A stretch of DNA of 64,000 nucleotides from Paraeggerthella hongkongensis. Lineage in GTDB: Bacteria > Actinomycetota > Coriobacteriia > Coriobacteriales > Eggerthellaceae. Under the pieces are notes generated by a model that saw only the letters and a program-made list of their open reading frames with translations, did no database searches and was not told where the DNA came from. The stretch covers positions 1-64,000 of the forward strand of contig NZ_PPTQ01000003.1 of assembly GCF_003340345.1 (NCBI RefSeq), written 5' to 3'. Each line of letters opens with the position of its first letter. The first letter of the stretch is position 1. A program made the position numbers and the translations under genes. Below are positions 50,876-63,444 of this stretch, one piece after another.

Positions 50876-52090
50876 ATGGGGACGGCCAGCACGACTGAGC
50901 GCATCCGCGAAATCGGGGCGGATATCGAATCCGAGGTCATCGCACTCAGGCGCGAGTTGCACAAGCATCCCGAGTTGAGCGGCAAGGAAACGCGGACGCA
51001 AGAAGCTCTTTGCATCGAGTTGGGCAAGCTGGGCGTGGAGTATCGCCGTGCAGCAGGGACGGGCGTAATCGCCACTATTCGCGGTGAAGCGAAGGGTGCG
51101 TACGACGCCGACGGTAATCCTGCCAAGCGCGTGGCGTTGCGCGCCGACATCGACGCTCTTCCCGTGACCGAGCAGACGGGCGCGCCTTACGCTTCGCAAA
51201 GCGAAGGGATCATGCACGCATGCGGCCATGATTGCCATATGGCTATGATGCTGGGCGCCGTTCGCATTCTGAACGGCTTGCGCGATCGGCTTTGCGGCGA
51301 GGTTCGCGTGCTATTCCAGCCTGCGGAGGAGATATCTATCGGCGCGCTCAAAATGATCGAAGACGGTGCGCTCGACGGGGTCGACGCGATCTACGGGGCT
51401 CATATTTGGAGCGAAGTGGATGCCGGGAAGATTTCGTGCGAGCCCGGACAGCGTATGGCTCATACCGATTGGTTCCGCATCGATATCGAAGGCGTTAGCG
51501 CACATGGATCCATGCCGCACAAGGGTGTGGACGCCGTGGTGGTGGGTGCTGAAATGGTGACGGCTTTGCAGATTCTGGTCAGCCGAGACGTTTCGCCGTT
51601 TGAACCCGTGGTGGTTACGGTGGGGGAGTTTCATGGCGGCGAAGCGCGCAACATCATGGCGGGGACGGCTTACCTGACCGGCACGGTGCGTACCTGGAGC
51701 GATAAGCTGCGCGCCGAAGTGCCTGACCGTTTGGAGCGCATTGTGGGGAAGATCGCTCGTGCGTTCAACGCTGAAGCTCGGTTCACGTTCGAGCCGGGCA
51801 ATGCGGGCTTGGCGAATGACGTTCAGTGCGCGGAAGCGGCGCGGCGCGCTGTTGTCGAGGTGCTGGGGGAAGAGGCCGTCGGCAGTTACGAGGGTACGCT
51901 TTCCGGCGAAGACTTCAGCGAGTACCTGCGTCTGGTTCCCGGAGTCATGGCGTTCGTGGGTACGCGCAATCCTGCTGTGGGCGCCGAGCATCCCCAGCAC
52001 AGTTGCTACTATGAAGTGGACGAAAGCGTGCTGGTCAAGGGATCCATGGTGGCTGCTCAGTGGGCGGTCGACATGTTGAGAGAAGGGTAG
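50876..52090 (+). CDS. M20-family metallo-amidohydrolase (amino acid amidohydrolase type)
   Basis: A 404-residue peptidase-fold amidohydrolase with RRELHKHPELSG, ALRADIDALPV, HACGHDCHMAMMLG and QPAEE, the metal and catalytic motifs of the M20D group (hippurate hydrolase, N-acyl amino acid amidohydrolases). It releases an amino acid from an N-acylated form. GAAAGGGA precedes the ATG. yaaA follows 5 bp after its stop. Confidence 0.93.
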   Translation: MGTASTTERIREIGADIESEVIALRRELHKHPELSGKETRTQEALCIELGKLGVEYRRAAGTGVIATIRGEAKGAYDADGNPAKRVALRADIDALPVTEQTGAPYASQSEGIMHACGHDCHMAMMLGAVRILNGLRDRLCGEVRVLFQPAEEISIGALKMIEDGALDGVDAIYGAHIWSEVDAGKISCEPGQRMAHTDWFRIDIEGVSAHGSMPHKGVDAVVVGAEMVTALQILVSRDVSPFEPVVVTVGEFHGGEARNIMAGTAYLTGTVRTWSDKLRAEVPDRLERIVGKIARAFNAEARFTFEPGNAGLANDVQCAEAARRAVVEVLGEEAVGSYEGTLSGEDFSEYLRLVPGVMAFVGTRNPAVGAEHPQHSCYYEVDESVLVKGSMVAAQWAVDMLREG

Positions 52091-52095
52091 GAGTC

Positions 52096-52851
52096 GTGCG
52101 CTTCATTATCTCGCCCGCCAAGAAGATGAACGTAGCGGACGATATGTTCGCATGGCGCGAGCTGCCGGCGTTCGTTGACCGTGCCGAGCAGCTGGTCGAA
52201 GCTGTGCGGGCTCTGACGTATGAAGAGGCGAAGGCGCTGTGGCAGTGCAGCGACGCGCTTGCCGAACTCAATTTCGATCGCTTCCGCACGATGGACGTGT
52301 CCGGTGGCGCGGGCTCGCTTGTTCCGGCGGTACTTGCGTACGAAGGCATCCAGTACCAGCATCTGGCTCCGCACGTTATGACCGCCGCGCAGCTGGAATA
52401 CGTGCAGGAGCATGTGCGCATCCTGTCGGGCCTTTACGGCGTGCTACGTCCGTTCGACGGCGTGGCGCCGTATCGTCTTGAGATGCAAGCCAAGTTGGCG
52501 GTGGGCCCGGCGCGCACCTTATACGAGTTTTGGGGCGATTCGCTGGCGCGCGCGTTGGCTTCGGAGGCTGACGTTGTGGTGAACTTGGCTTCGGTCGAAT
52601 ATGCGAAAGCGGTGCTTCCGCATGCGAAGTGTCTTGGCTTGCAAACCGTCACGTGTTTGTTCGGTACGATCGATGCGCGCGGCCGCTTGGCGCAGCGTTC
52701 GACGGCTGCCAAGGCGGCTCGCGGTTCCATGGTGCGCTGGTGCGCCGAATGCGCCGTCGAGTCCGTCGCTGATCTGCGCGCGTTCGACGTAGCTGGCTAT
52801 GCGTTCGACAAGGCGCGCTCTACTGACGACTGCCTGGTGTTTGTGCAGTAG
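52096..52851 (+). CDS. yaaA: YaaA family peroxide-stress protein
   Basis: A 251-residue protein with the YaaA signature FIISPAKKM at the N terminus and GLYGVLRPFD...PYRLEM in the middle. YaaA limits free iron during peroxide stress and has a DNA-binding helix-hairpin-helix. The GTG at 52096 is taken as start because it gives the canonical N terminus (VRFIISPAKKMN); an upstream in-frame ATG overlaps the M20 gene. Confidence 0.92.
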   Translation: MRFIISPAKKMNVADDMFAWRELPAFVDRAEQLVEAVRALTYEEAKALWQCSDALAELNFDRFRTMDVSGGAGSLVPAVLAYEGIQYQHLAPHVMTAAQLEYVQEHVRILSGLYGVLRPFDGVAPYRLEMQAKLAVGPARTLYEFWGDSLARALASEADVVVNLASVEYAKAVLPHAKCLGLQTVTCLFGTIDARGRLAQRSTAAKAARGSMVRWCAECAVESVADLRAFDVAGYAFDKARSTDDCLVFVQ

Positions 52852-52991
52852 GGAACAGAAAGCGTTTGCGGCGATCCTCACTTTGCGAATCAGCGTTGGG
52901 CCGGCGGGTGAGCGTCTGATGTCCTTGACGGCTCGCGGATTTGGGCGCCCTCTTTCGGCTCGGCTAGCTCCTTTTGCAGTTTGGCGTACGG

Positions 52992-54245
52992 CTAACGGAT
53001 CCCGGCCGCGTTCGCCACGCCGAACGTCTCTTCACCTTGGCTGCTCAGTTTGAACTTGAGCGGTCGGCGGCTTGTCGTTTCAACAAGATCGGTCCGTTCT
53101 AGCTCGGATGCGTATTTGCGAGCGCTTTGGGCTGTGACTTCAAGGTGCGTCGCGGCGTCCTGCAGCGTCACGTCCGCGTTCGCGCCGAAAAGCGACACCT
53201 GCACCACTTGGTACAGCAAATTACATGCCCGCTCCGACAAGTCAAACTCAGCGCGCACGCTGCCGAGTTTTTCTTCGGCTTTCATCAGCGCTTCCCGCTT
53301 TGCCTGCAGCTCGGCTACCAGTTCGTCTTGAGCCGTCCTGATCAAATTCATCATTTGCAGCACGAAGAACGTGCCCTCGGCATGGTTAAGGGGGTGCTCA
53401 GTTACCGAAAACGCCTGATAGTACACTCCTTTATGCTCGGCGATAACGCGCGAAAGCGATAGCGTGGTGGGTAGGGACAGCGGACTGCTCAAGTGCAGCG
53501 CCAGCAAGAATCGGCCCGTTCTCCCGTTTCCGTCATAAAAGGGGTGGATGTGCTCGAACAGGTAATGCGAAAGCAACGCACTGTACAGTTCCGGCACTTC
53601 CTCGGAATTGACCAGCCTGATCATAGCGTTGAGATACGAGATTATGGCGGATTCGGGTTGCACGCCACGATGGACTATCCGTTGCGAGGACGCCTTGACG
53701 TCCACGCCATCGGCGCGGAACAGCTGGCCGTCAAGCGCGTCGCCCGAGTCGAGCGTACCCGCCACGACGGCGTCGTACAGCGCACGGATGTCCTCAGGAG
53801 TCTTGGGCGGCACGACGTCGCCGCTCGTCAGGCCAAGGTACAAGTGAGCGAATTCCATGAACTGCTTTGTCCGCCGATTCTCCCCGACAGGCTGCTCGAT
53901 GCTGTCGATAGCCTCCCTAATCTGCTTGCGCGTGCTGCGAACGCCTTCCATTTCGTTCGTGCATACCACTTCGTCGACGATGAGGTTGCGTACGTAAGCG
54001 CCCTGCGCAATGCCGGGTAAGGCACTCCATGATCTTGACACCTTGCGCTCGGCGCGAAGAACCTGCTCCGTGACAAGAGACAGCTCGCGCGGCACGGCAA
54101 GAAAAAGCTCGCCTGTCTCTACGTTGATCCCGGTCCTGAATGACGAAGCGGCCGTGAGACGCTTGCGGGCTTCATGCTCGTTTTCGCCCTTGCGATCGCT
54201 CGAAGCGTCTTCGTAAAAGAGCCGGTCCATTCTTTTGTATGCCAT
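52992..54245 (-). CDS. Fic-domain AMPylator with N-terminal inhibitory motif and C-terminal winged helix
   Basis: A 417-residue protein. The Fic core HPFYDGNGRTGR begins at His234 and is complete, so it can transfer a nucleotide monophosphate to a protein hydroxyl. An inhibitory motif of the (S/T)xxxE(G/N) form, TNEMEG (Thr96, Glu100, Gly101), lies N-terminal to the core as in class II Fic proteins. Residues 330-410 form a winged helix (AATHLEVTAQSARKYASELE). AGAAGG lies 9 nt before the ATG. Its promoter is embedded in a perfect 50-bp palindrome (54293-54342). Confidence 0.93.
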   Translation of the reverse strand: MAYKRMDRLFYEDASSDRKGENEHEARKRLTAASSFRTGINVETGELFLAVPRELSLVTEQVLRAERKVSRSWSALPGIAQGAYVRNLIVDEVVCTNEMEGVRSTRKQIREAIDSIEQPVGENRRTKQFMEFAHLYLGLTSGDVVPPKTPEDIRALYDAVVAGTLDSGDALDGQLFRADGVDVKASSQRIVHRGVQPESAIISYLNAMIRLVNSEEVPELYSALLSHYLFEHIHPFYDGNGRTGRFLLALHLSSPLSLPTTLSLSRVIAEHKGVYYQAFSVTEHPLNHAEGTFFVLQMMNLIRTAQDELVAELQAKREALMKAEEKLGSVRAEFDLSERACNLLYQVVQVSLFGANADVTLQDAATHLEVTAQSARKYASELERTDLVETTSRRPLKFKLSSQGEETFGVANAAGIR

Positions 54246-54290
54246 ACCGTAAGACCTTCTTTCGAATGCTTTTCACGATTTTAACGCATG

Positions 54291-54342
54291 TTAATACTAT
54301 CTAATAGTGAAAAATCTCAATATTTCACTATTAGATAGTATT
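54291..54342 (-). promoter_or_regulatory. fic promoter inside a perfect AT-rich palindrome
   Basis: Perfect 20-nt arms (54293-54312 with 54323-54342) enclose a 10-nt loop. Read leftward, TTGAGA (-35, 54315-54320) lies in the loop and TATTAA (-10, 54291-54296) at the outer edge of the left arm, 18 bp apart. Any protein bound to the dyad would block the promoter. The Fic protein's own winged helix is the nearest candidate. Confidence 0.8.
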
Positions 54343-54674
54343 GCAGAATATTTTATGATGAATGAGCCTGTCCGGTAGCGGTTGGCTAACAACTTAAAAC
54401 ACAGGCCAACGCGAAGGAGGCTCTCGACGACGTCGAGGAAGCTTGCGAAGGGAGCGCGGCTTCGATCTGCTGACGCAGGAGAGGCATTGTTCGTCCGCTT
54501 GCGATTAAAACGATCGAGGTCTGCACGCAAGGGTTTGATTGCCCCTGCGAAGTCGTGAAGTCGATCGATAACGCTTCGCTTTCGCGCCGCAATCACTATA
54601 ATGGGAACATTCGCGAATAAACGACCCTCTGCGCGGACGCGCGCGGGCGGTGCCGACCTGACGAGGAAAGCAAC
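54343..54674 (+). other. leuS upstream region
   Basis: A TATAAT at 54597-54602 is the likely leuS -10 (no clear -35). I looked for a T-box leader but saw no AGGGTGGTACCGCG-like antiterminator. On the plus strand at about 54393-54475 a short frame (QLKTQANAKEALDDVEEA...) with high-GC third positions runs into a TGA and then continues as a second open stretch, which might be the remnant of a gene; nothing recognisable remains. Confidence 0.4.
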
Positions 54675-57254
54675 ATGACCATGAAACCTTACAATCCGCA
54701 CGAGATCGAACCCCGTTGGCAGCAGGTATGGGCCGACACCGACCTCAACAAGGTGACCGAGGATGCCTCGAAGCCTAAGAAGTACGTGCTCGAGATGTTC
54801 CCCTATCCTTCGGGCGACATTCACATGGGCCACGTGCGCAACTACACCATCGGCGACGTGATCGCCCGCTACTCCAAGATGCGCGGCTTCGACGTGTTGC
54901 ATCCCATGGGCTGGGACGCATTCGGCCTCCCGGCGGAAAACGCGGCCATCAAGCACAACAGCCACCCGGCTACGTGGACGTACGCCAACATCGAAACCCA
55001 GAAGGCCAGCTTCAAGCGCATGGGCTTCTCGTACGACTGGGACCGCACCGTGGTGGCGTGCGATCCTGAGTACTATCGCTGGGGCCAGTGGATTTTCCTC
55101 CAAATGTGGAAGAAGGGCCTGGTCGAGCGCCGCAACAGTCCGGTGAACTGGTGCCCGAACTGCGAAACCGTGCTGGCGAACGAGCAGGTGACCGAGGGCG
55201 AGTGCTGGCGCTGCCACGGCGCGGTGGAGAAGCGCGACCTGACGCAGTGGTACTTCAAGATTACCGACTACGCGCAGGAGCTCCTCGACGACTTGGATCA
55301 GCTGGACGGTTGGCCCGATCGCGTCAAGCAGATGCAGGCGAACTGGATCGGTCGCTCCGAGGGCGCGGAAGTCACGTTCACGTTGTGCGGTGCCGACGGC
55401 GAGGTTCCGGCCAACCCGACCGATGACGATCTGATCACCGTCTTCACCACGCGTCCTGATACGTTGTTCGGCTGCTCGTTCTTCCTGCTGGCCCCTGAGT
55501 ACAAGGGCCTGATGAGCTTGGTCGAGGGCACGGAATACGAATCTGCCGTCCGCGAGGTGGTCGAACAGGCGTCCAAGGTGAGCGCTGTCGAGCGCGCGCA
55601 GGGCGATCGCGAGAAGCACGGCGCGTTCACCGGCCGTTACATGGTGAACCCCATCAACGGCGAAAAGGTGCCGGTGTGGGTTGCCGACTATATCGTGAGC
55701 GATTACGGCACCGGCGCGGTCATGGCTGTTCCGTGCGGCGATCAGCGCGACTTCGAGTTCGCGCGCAAATACGACCTGCCCATCATCCCCATCATTCTGG
55801 GCGAGGACGACCCGCTGTTCGATCAGCTGAACGGGGTGCAGGATCGTTGCGTCACCTCGGTCGACTGGGATCATGCCTACGATGCCGAAGGCGTGCTGGT
55901 GCAGTCCGGCAAGTACACGGGCATGGTAGGCGGCAAGCACAGCCCGGCGGTTGACGCGATCATCGCCGACCTCGAAGCGGCCGGAAAGGGCCGCACGAAG
56001 GTCGAGTTCCGCCTGCGCGATTGGCTCATCAGCCGTCAGCGCTATTGGGGCAATCCCATTCCCGCCGTTCACTGCCCGACCTGCGGTTTGGTGCCCGTGC
56101 CCGAAGAGGATCTTCCGGTGCGCCTGCCCGAGGACATCGATTTGGCTGCTGGCGAGACGCTGGCTACCCACGAGGGCTTCGTGAACACGACGTGCCCCGT
56201 GTGCGGCGGCCCGGCTAAGCGCGAAACCGACACCATGGACACGTTCACGTGTTCGAGCTGGTACTATCTGCGCTACACCGACCCTCATAATGACGAGCTG
56301 CCGTTCGATCCTGCGAAGGCGAACCGTTGGATGCAGGTTGATCAGTACATCGGCGGCATCGAGCATGCCATCCTGCACCTCCTGTACAGCCGCTTCTTCA
56401 CGAAGGTGCTGCGCGATTTGGGACTGCTGAACGTGGACGAGCCGTTCGCGAACCTGCTGTGCCAGGGCATGGTAAAGGACGAGCACGGTGAGACCATGTC
56501 GAAGTCGAAGGGCAACGTGATTGCGCCTGAGGACATGATCGCCGAATACGGAACCGATGCCGTGCGCGCATACATCCTGTTCATGGCTCCGCCTGACAAG
56601 GATCTGCTGTGGGACGAAGGCGGCTTGGCTGGCATCTACAAGTTCATGAACCGCGCGTGGCGCATCGTGTGCGACCTGATGGGCACCGCCGATGAAGAAA
56701 CGCTGTTCCAAGCGGGATCTTCGGAGGACGAGGGCAAGAAGGCTCTTGAGAAGCTGGTACGCGAGCGCCATCGCGTGGTGGGCAAGGTGGCCGATGACTT
56801 CGATCGCAACAACTTCAACACGGCGCTTGCCGCCATCATGGAGCTGACGAATGCGGCGAGCGATTACCTGCGCAAGTGCTCCGCGGACGAGCGCGCCGCA
56901 AGCGCGTTCTCACAGACGTTCGATCGCGAGGTTGCCGAGGTTATCGTCAAGCTTATGGCTCCGTTTGCCCCGCATTGGGCCGAAGAGCTGTGGCATGATG
57001 CACTGGGCAACGAAGGCTCGGTGCATGTGCAGCTGTGGCCCGAGTTTGATCCCGAGCAGGCGAAGGCTGACGAAGTGGAGCTTGCAGTTCAGGTGAACGG
57101 CAAGGTGAAGGCGAAGATCACGGTTGCTGCCGATGCCGCCGAAGACGATATCAAGGCCGATGGTTTGGCTGCCGTCGAGGCTGCTTTGGCAGGCAAGGAC
57201 GTCAAAAAGGTTGTTGTGGTTCCCGGTCGCTTGGTCAACATCGTAGCGAAGTAG
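54675..57254 (+). CDS. leuS: Leucyl-tRNA synthetase
   Basis: An 859-residue class I synthetase: HIGH-type motif HMGH (50-53), a zinc-binding CPNCETV...CWRC segment and a CP1 editing domain, and the KMSKS-type motif TMSKSK (607-612). It charges tRNA-Leu and edits mischarged products. GAGGAAAG precedes the ATG at 54675; a second ATG two codons later is possible. A strong terminator follows 24 bp after the stop. Confidence 0.97.
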   Translation: MTMKPYNPHEIEPRWQQVWADTDLNKVTEDASKPKKYVLEMFPYPSGDIHMGHVRNYTIGDVIARYSKMRGFDVLHPMGWDAFGLPAENAAIKHNSHPATWTYANIETQKASFKRMGFSYDWDRTVVACDPEYYRWGQWIFLQMWKKGLVERRNSPVNWCPNCETVLANEQVTEGECWRCHGAVEKRDLTQWYFKITDYAQELLDDLDQLDGWPDRVKQMQANWIGRSEGAEVTFTLCGADGEVPANPTDDDLITVFTTRPDTLFGCSFFLLAPEYKGLMSLVEGTEYESAVREVVEQASKVSAVERAQGDREKHGAFTGRYMVNPINGEKVPVWVADYIVSDYGTGAVMAVPCGDQRDFEFARKYDLPIIPIILGEDDPLFDQLNGVQDRCVTSVDWDHAYDAEGVLVQSGKYTGMVGGKHSPAVDAIIADLEAAGKGRTKVEFRLRDWLISRQRYWGNPIPAVHCPTCGLVPVPEEDLPVRLPEDIDLAAGETLATHEGFVNTTCPVCGGPAKRETDTMDTFTCSSWYYLRYTDPHNDELPFDPAKANRWMQVDQYIGGIEHAILHLLYSRFFTKVLRDLGLLNVDEPFANLLCQGMVKDEHGETMSKSKGNVIAPEDMIAEYGTDAVRAYILFMAPPDKDLLWDEGGLAGIYKFMNRAWRIVCDLMGTADEETLFQAGSSEDEGKKALEKLVRERHRVVGKVADDFDRNNFNTALAAIMELTNAASDYLRKCSADERAASAFSQTFDREVAEVIVKLMAPFAPHWAEELWHDALGNEGSVHVQLWPEFDPEQAKADEVELAVQVNGKVKAKITVAADAAEDDIKADGLAAVEAALAGKDVKKVVVVPGRLVNIVAK

Positions 57255-57277
57255 GGCGGCAGGCAAGATGGATAATG

Positions 57278-57309
57278 CGAAAGCGGCTCGGGTATCCGAG
57301 CCGCTTTCG
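57278..57309 (+). terminator. leuS terminator
   Basis: A perfect 14-bp stem (57278-57291 with 57296-57309) with a 4-nt loop; the T tract is short (TTTCGTT, partly inside the stem). It also lies at the 3' end of the converging flavoprotein gene. Confidence 0.85.
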
Positions 57310-57331
57310 TTGAGGGGGGGTCGATGAGGCG

Positions 57332-59146
57332 TTATCCCACGTAGTCGGCGGCGTTGTTTCCCGCTACACGACCAAACGTGTAGATGTCTGCCATGGATGT
57401 GGATCCTAGGCGGTTTGCCCCCATCTTGTGGCCGGCCACTTCGCCTGCAGCGAAGAGTCCGGGAATGGGATTGCCGTTCGCGTCGAGCACCTCGGCGTTC
57501 GCGTTGATGTGCAGGCCTCCCATGGTGTAATGCACGGCCGGCTTGTACGCCATGATGTAGTAGGGCGGCGTATCGATCTTATGCATGGTTCCGCGGTAGG
57601 CGAAATCGGGATCGGATCCTGCGTCTACGTAACTGTTCCATTGCTCGATTGTCTTTGCGAGCGCGGCGGCATCGATGCCGAAAGGTTCGCAGGCTTCTTC
57701 AAGCGTATCTGCTTTCGTACAAAGATTCCGTGAAACGAGGTTTTCAAATTCGTCTGCATGGATGTCGACCACTTTAGTCTCGTCTGCAGCCGCCTGATCC
57801 CAGATTTCGTAAGCGCGTTCGTCGGTCTGTTTGAGAATGGCTTTGGACAAAACGTCTCGTCGGCCAAGTTCTTCGACGAAGCGTTTTCCTTCCTTGTTAA
57901 ACATGACCGTGCGTTCGTCCAGGCGCATGTCGTCCAAATACAGCAGCGCTCCGGTGTTTACATCGCAGATGGGATAGGTTTGGATGAGTTCCATATCTAC
58001 GAGCTCGGCACCGATAGCGGATGCCATGGTAAGTCCGTCTCCCTGCGCTCCTACCGAATCGGTTGAATTGAATTGCTTCCCAAACTCAGGATTTGCCTGC
58101 TCGCGCATTTCGACGTTTGCGCCAAACCCGCCGCATGCCAGTACGACGGCTTTACATTCGAAGGAGTATTCGTTACCGGTGACGGTATTCGTTGCCTTGA
58201 TGCCGCCAATGCCTCCATTCGCATCTTGCACGAGCGCGGTTGCTTTCGTGTTGTCGATGAGCGTGATGTTATCGATTGACTGGGCCCGGGCGGTCAACTT
58301 GGTCGTCATGGCGTTGCCTATGTGTCCCGAAGGAATGATGGAGCGCTTGACCGAGTGGCCGCCGAAGAACAGAAGGTTGTGCTCCCAAGATATTCCTCCT
58401 TCGTAAGTGAGCCATTGCGCTGCGTCGTACACGCCGTTTGCGATGACGTTCACTAGGGCAGGGTCGCCGCGGTGGTCCCCGCCTTCTAGCATGTCATTCG
58501 CCAGCTGTTCGGAGCTGTCGCTTAATCCTGAGTTTTGCTGGATCCAATTGCCGGGCACGGCCATCTCTCCTCCGGACAATGCGGTGGAGCCCCCGAATAC
58601 TCCTAGCTTCTCCATGAGCAGTACCTTCTGGCCCTTGTTGGCCGCGCTAATGGCGGCAGTAAATCCTGCGCCGCCTGTACCCACGACTACAATATCAAAC
58701 GCTGTGGGTATATCGCTCTCTGGCTGTTGCACGGCTCTGTCGCGTTTCTTCCATTCGGATGACTTCTCTCCTGCCTTGTCAAGTGCTTCAGCAACGGCGG
58801 TGAGGTACGCCATGCTGGATAGCGAGGCGCCCGTCACGACGTCAACGTTCAACGTTTGATTGTCGACGATGAGCTTGCCCAGCTTTTTCATGCACACATC
58901 GCCCAATCCTGCGGACTCGCGAGAATCTAATACATCAATACGTTCGATAGCGCCATCTTTCGAGACAACCTCGATCTGTATGGCGCCGTGCTTTCCCATG
59001 CCGCTGCCGACGGTTGCGATGCTTGCGTCGGCGGACCGCTCTTTCGCGGCGCTTCCTGATGACGTGCATCCGCCCAATGTCAACGCGCCTCCTGCCGTCG
59101 CTAACGCAGCACCCGTAAGAAACTGTCTACGTGAAAGTCCTGCCAT
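57332..59146 (-). CDS. Exported FAD/FMN-containing fumarate reductase-like flavoprotein
   Basis: A 604-residue Tat-exported lipoprotein candidate: SRRQFLTGAAL (twin-arginine) and lipobox LGGC (Cys27). An FMN-binding domain (about 45-125) carries the flavinylation motif DxxTGAS (Asp102 to Ser108), and the rest is an FAD_binding_2 reductase (GTGGAGFTAAI; AGHKMGANRLGSTSMADIYTFGRVAG near the C terminus). Such proteins reduce an organic electron acceptor outside the cell; the acceptor is not known. ATG 59146 is preferred because AAGGAGG lies 9 nt upstream; ATG 59155 abuts that site. The divergent regulator at 59385 is its likely controller. Confidence 0.93.
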   Translation of the reverse strand: MAGLSRRQFLTGAALATAGGALTLGGCTSSGSAAKERSADASIATVGSGMGKHGAIQIEVVSKDGAIERIDVLDSRESAGLGDVCMKKLGKLIVDNQTLNVDVVTGASLSSMAYLTAVAEALDKAGEKSSEWKKRDRAVQQPESDIPTAFDIVVVGTGGAGFTAAISAANKGQKVLLMEKLGVFGGSTALSGGEMAVPGNWIQQNSGLSDSSEQLANDMLEGGDHRGDPALVNVIANGVYDAAQWLTYEGGISWEHNLLFFGGHSVKRSIIPSGHIGNAMTTKLTARAQSIDNITLIDNTKATALVQDANGGIGGIKATNTVTGNEYSFECKAVVLACGGFGANVEMREQANPEFGKQFNSTDSVGAQGDGLTMASAIGAELVDMELIQTYPICDVNTGALLYLDDMRLDERTVMFNKEGKRFVEELGRRDVLSKAILKQTDERAYEIWDQAAADETKVVDIHADEFENLVSRNLCTKADTLEEACEPFGIDAAALAKTIEQWNSYVDAGSDPDFAYRGTMHKIDTPPYYIMAYKPAVHYTMGGLHINANAEVLDANGNPIPGLFAAGEVAGHKMGANRLGSTSMADIYTFGRVAGNNAADYVG

Positions 59147-59276
59147 CTTGTTCATCCTCCTTGTTGTATCCGGTCCCGCCTCCCATGGTGCGCCACCTTT
59201 TTTGGTCGCGCTGTTCGGGACGACGAGAACATAGCACCGCAGTACCGCATCGGATGGACGCCGAAGGGGTTCAATG

Positions 59277-59307
59277 TGTAACCCAGCCTTGGTTTAAATA
59301 GGTAACC
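59277..59307. promoter_or_regulatory. Repeated GTAACCC in the divergent promoter region
   Basis: GTAACCC occurs at 59277-59283 and 59301-59307, 24 bp apart, and the first copy is part of the dyad GGGTT-N8-AACCC. Position between the reductase and the LuxR-type gene makes it a candidate regulator site. Confidence 0.45.
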
Positions 59308-59384
59308 CTAGGCAAAACGCTCGGTGCATCATGCTTTTTCAGGGTAAGATGAAAACCCGAAATTGCAGGAAGGGGAGGTTCTGC

Positions 59385-61879
<2,495 letters not shown>

Positions 61880-62003
61880 GCGTTTCGCATCGGCGCTTTC
61901 CGGCTGCTTTGACTCGCAGTTTGCGTGGATTCCCCCTTGAGTTTCGATGGCAACGCCGATGTTGCAGCGCACGGGCACCCCTCGTTTGCTATCATCGACG
62001 CCT

Positions 62004-62690
62004 ATGGCAAAGGCGAAGAAACATGGATGGGTAAAGGCGATGCTGGGTGCAGTGCTCGGATGCGTGCTTGCGGTTGGGGCGGTGTTCGCGATAACGAACG
62101 TCGTGACCGTGGTCACGGCGAAAGGGAGCATCGTAGACTCGCAGGAGGCGATTGGCTACGATGCCGACGCCATAGTGGTGTTGGGCGCATCCGTGTTCGC
62201 GGACGGAACGCCGTCGAGCATTTTGCAGGACCGGCTTGACGACGGTATCGCTTTGTACCGATCCGGCGTTGCTCCGAAGCTGATCATGAGCGGGGACAAT
62301 AGCACGATCGCGTACAACGAAGTCAAGGCCATGAAAGACTATGCCGTTTCCCAGGGGGTTCCTAGCGAAGACGTGTTCTGCGATCACGCTGGGTTCTCCA
62401 CGTACGAGAGCATGTACCGCGCCAAGCACGTGTTCGGCGCGCAGCGCATCGTGGTGGCCACGCAGACCTACCATCTGTATCGAGCGCTCTATGCGGCACA
62501 TGGCCTGGGGCTTGAGGCTATTGGAGTTCCGAGCGACTATCGCACGTACGCGAAGCAGACCCAATACGATCTGCGTGAAATACCTGCGCGCACGAAGGAT
62601 TTTTTCAAGACGCTGTTCGAGGTCCCGTCGACGTTCGTGGGCGATCCCATCAGCTTGGACCAATCGGGCGACGTGACCGAAGGCTACTGA
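62004..62690 (+). CDS. YdcF/SanA-like (DUF218) membrane-anchored protein
   Basis: A 228-residue protein with one N-terminal membrane helix (about 10-35) and a DUF218 domain: IVVLGASVFADGTPSSILQDRLD, then a MSGDNS loop and a TQTYHLYRALYAAHGLG segment. DUF218 proteins act in cell-envelope metabolism; the reaction is not defined. No ribosome site precedes ATG 62004, and TATCAT lies 8 bp upstream (61990-61995), so the message may be leaderless. ATG 61947 is also possible but adds an N-terminal stretch without a site. Confidence 0.82.
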   Translation: MAKAKKHGWVKAMLGAVLGCVLAVGAVFAITNVVTVVTAKGSIVDSQEAIGYDADAIVVLGASVFADGTPSSILQDRLDDGIALYRSGVAPKLIMSGDNSTIAYNEVKAMKDYAVSQGVPSEDVFCDHAGFSTYESMYRAKHVFGAQRIVVATQTYHLYRALYAAHGLGLEAIGVPSDYRTYAKQTQYDLREIPARTKDFFKTLFEVPSTFVGDPISLDQSGDVTEGY

Positions 62691-62722
62691 GTCGATTCTC
62701 CGAACGGGAGAGGGCGATCCTG

Positions 62723-63415
62723 CTATTCGGGCCGACGCAGCGGTTCCCCGAATGCGGTGGCTCGCGTTCTTAAAAGCTCCAACAGCAGGGCGCAAGCTTC
62801 GCACTGCACGGCATCGAGCACGGGAATCCCTGCTGCGCGTTCGAGTTCCGGTGCCAATCCTATGGTAGCGAACCCGGTGCATGCCAACGCGATCGCCTGA
62901 GCTCCTTGTGCGGAGAGGCTTTCGACGGATTTCAGAGCGCTTGCTCGCCCTTCGGGAGTTTGCAGGTCAAGGGTGCTCTTCACTCCGGCGGGTACGACGT
63001 TTGCCAGCAGCTGCGGTCCTAGGATGCGGTCGAACGCCGGCGGAGCTTCGGGCGTGATGCCCAGAACGCCGACCGGTCCGTTGAAGCGCGCGGCGGCGGA
63101 AGCGGTGCTTTCGCCTGCGCCGACAACCGGGATGCGCACGGCTGCGCGCGCTTCGAGAACCCCGGGATCGTCCGCGCAGCTCACGATAATCCCGTCGACG
63201 CCCGCCTGCTCGAGTTCCTGGGCCAGGGCCGCCACTTTGGGCGCAGCTGCGCGTTTGGTGCCCGCGTCGTGCACTCCTTCGGGCTGGTCGGGGATGCAGC
63301 GCGACAGCGTTTTCACGCCGGGGATCCACTGTTCGATCAGTTGCCCGTGCGCGTCCACCTGAGCTTGCTCCTGCGTGATCACGCGAATGATGCCCATGGT
63401 GTACGCAGGACTCAT
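62723..63415 (-). CDS. Aspartate/glutamate/hydantoin racemase-family protein
   Basis: A 230-residue racemase-fold protein with the two catalytic cysteines of the family at Cys80 (VSCADDPG) and Cys179 (ALACTGF). Substrate could be aspartate, glutamate or a hydantoin. ATG 63415 has AAAGAGG 5 nt upstream; ATG 63448 overlaps the stop of the next gene upstream (ATGA) and may be used by coupling. It is co-transcribed with the truncated LuxR protein. Confidence 0.85.
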   Translation of the reverse strand: MSPAYTMGIIRVITQEQAQVDAHGQLIEQWIPGVKTLSRCIPDQPEGVHDAGTKRAAAPKVAALAQELEQAGVDGIIVSCADDPGVLEARAAVRIPVVGAGESTASAAARFNGPVGVLGITPEAPPAFDRILGPQLLANVVPAGVKSTLDLQTPEGRASALKSVESLSAQGAQAIALACTGFATIGLAPELERAAGIPVLDAVQCEACALLLELLRTRATAFGEPLRRPE

Positions 63416-63444
63416 ATCGACCTCTTTCTTGCGGGGATCTGTTG

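Noticed and set aside
54343-54674. T-box riboswitch ahead of leuS
   Set aside because: No antiterminator consensus and no terminator hairpin with T run between the promoter and leuS.
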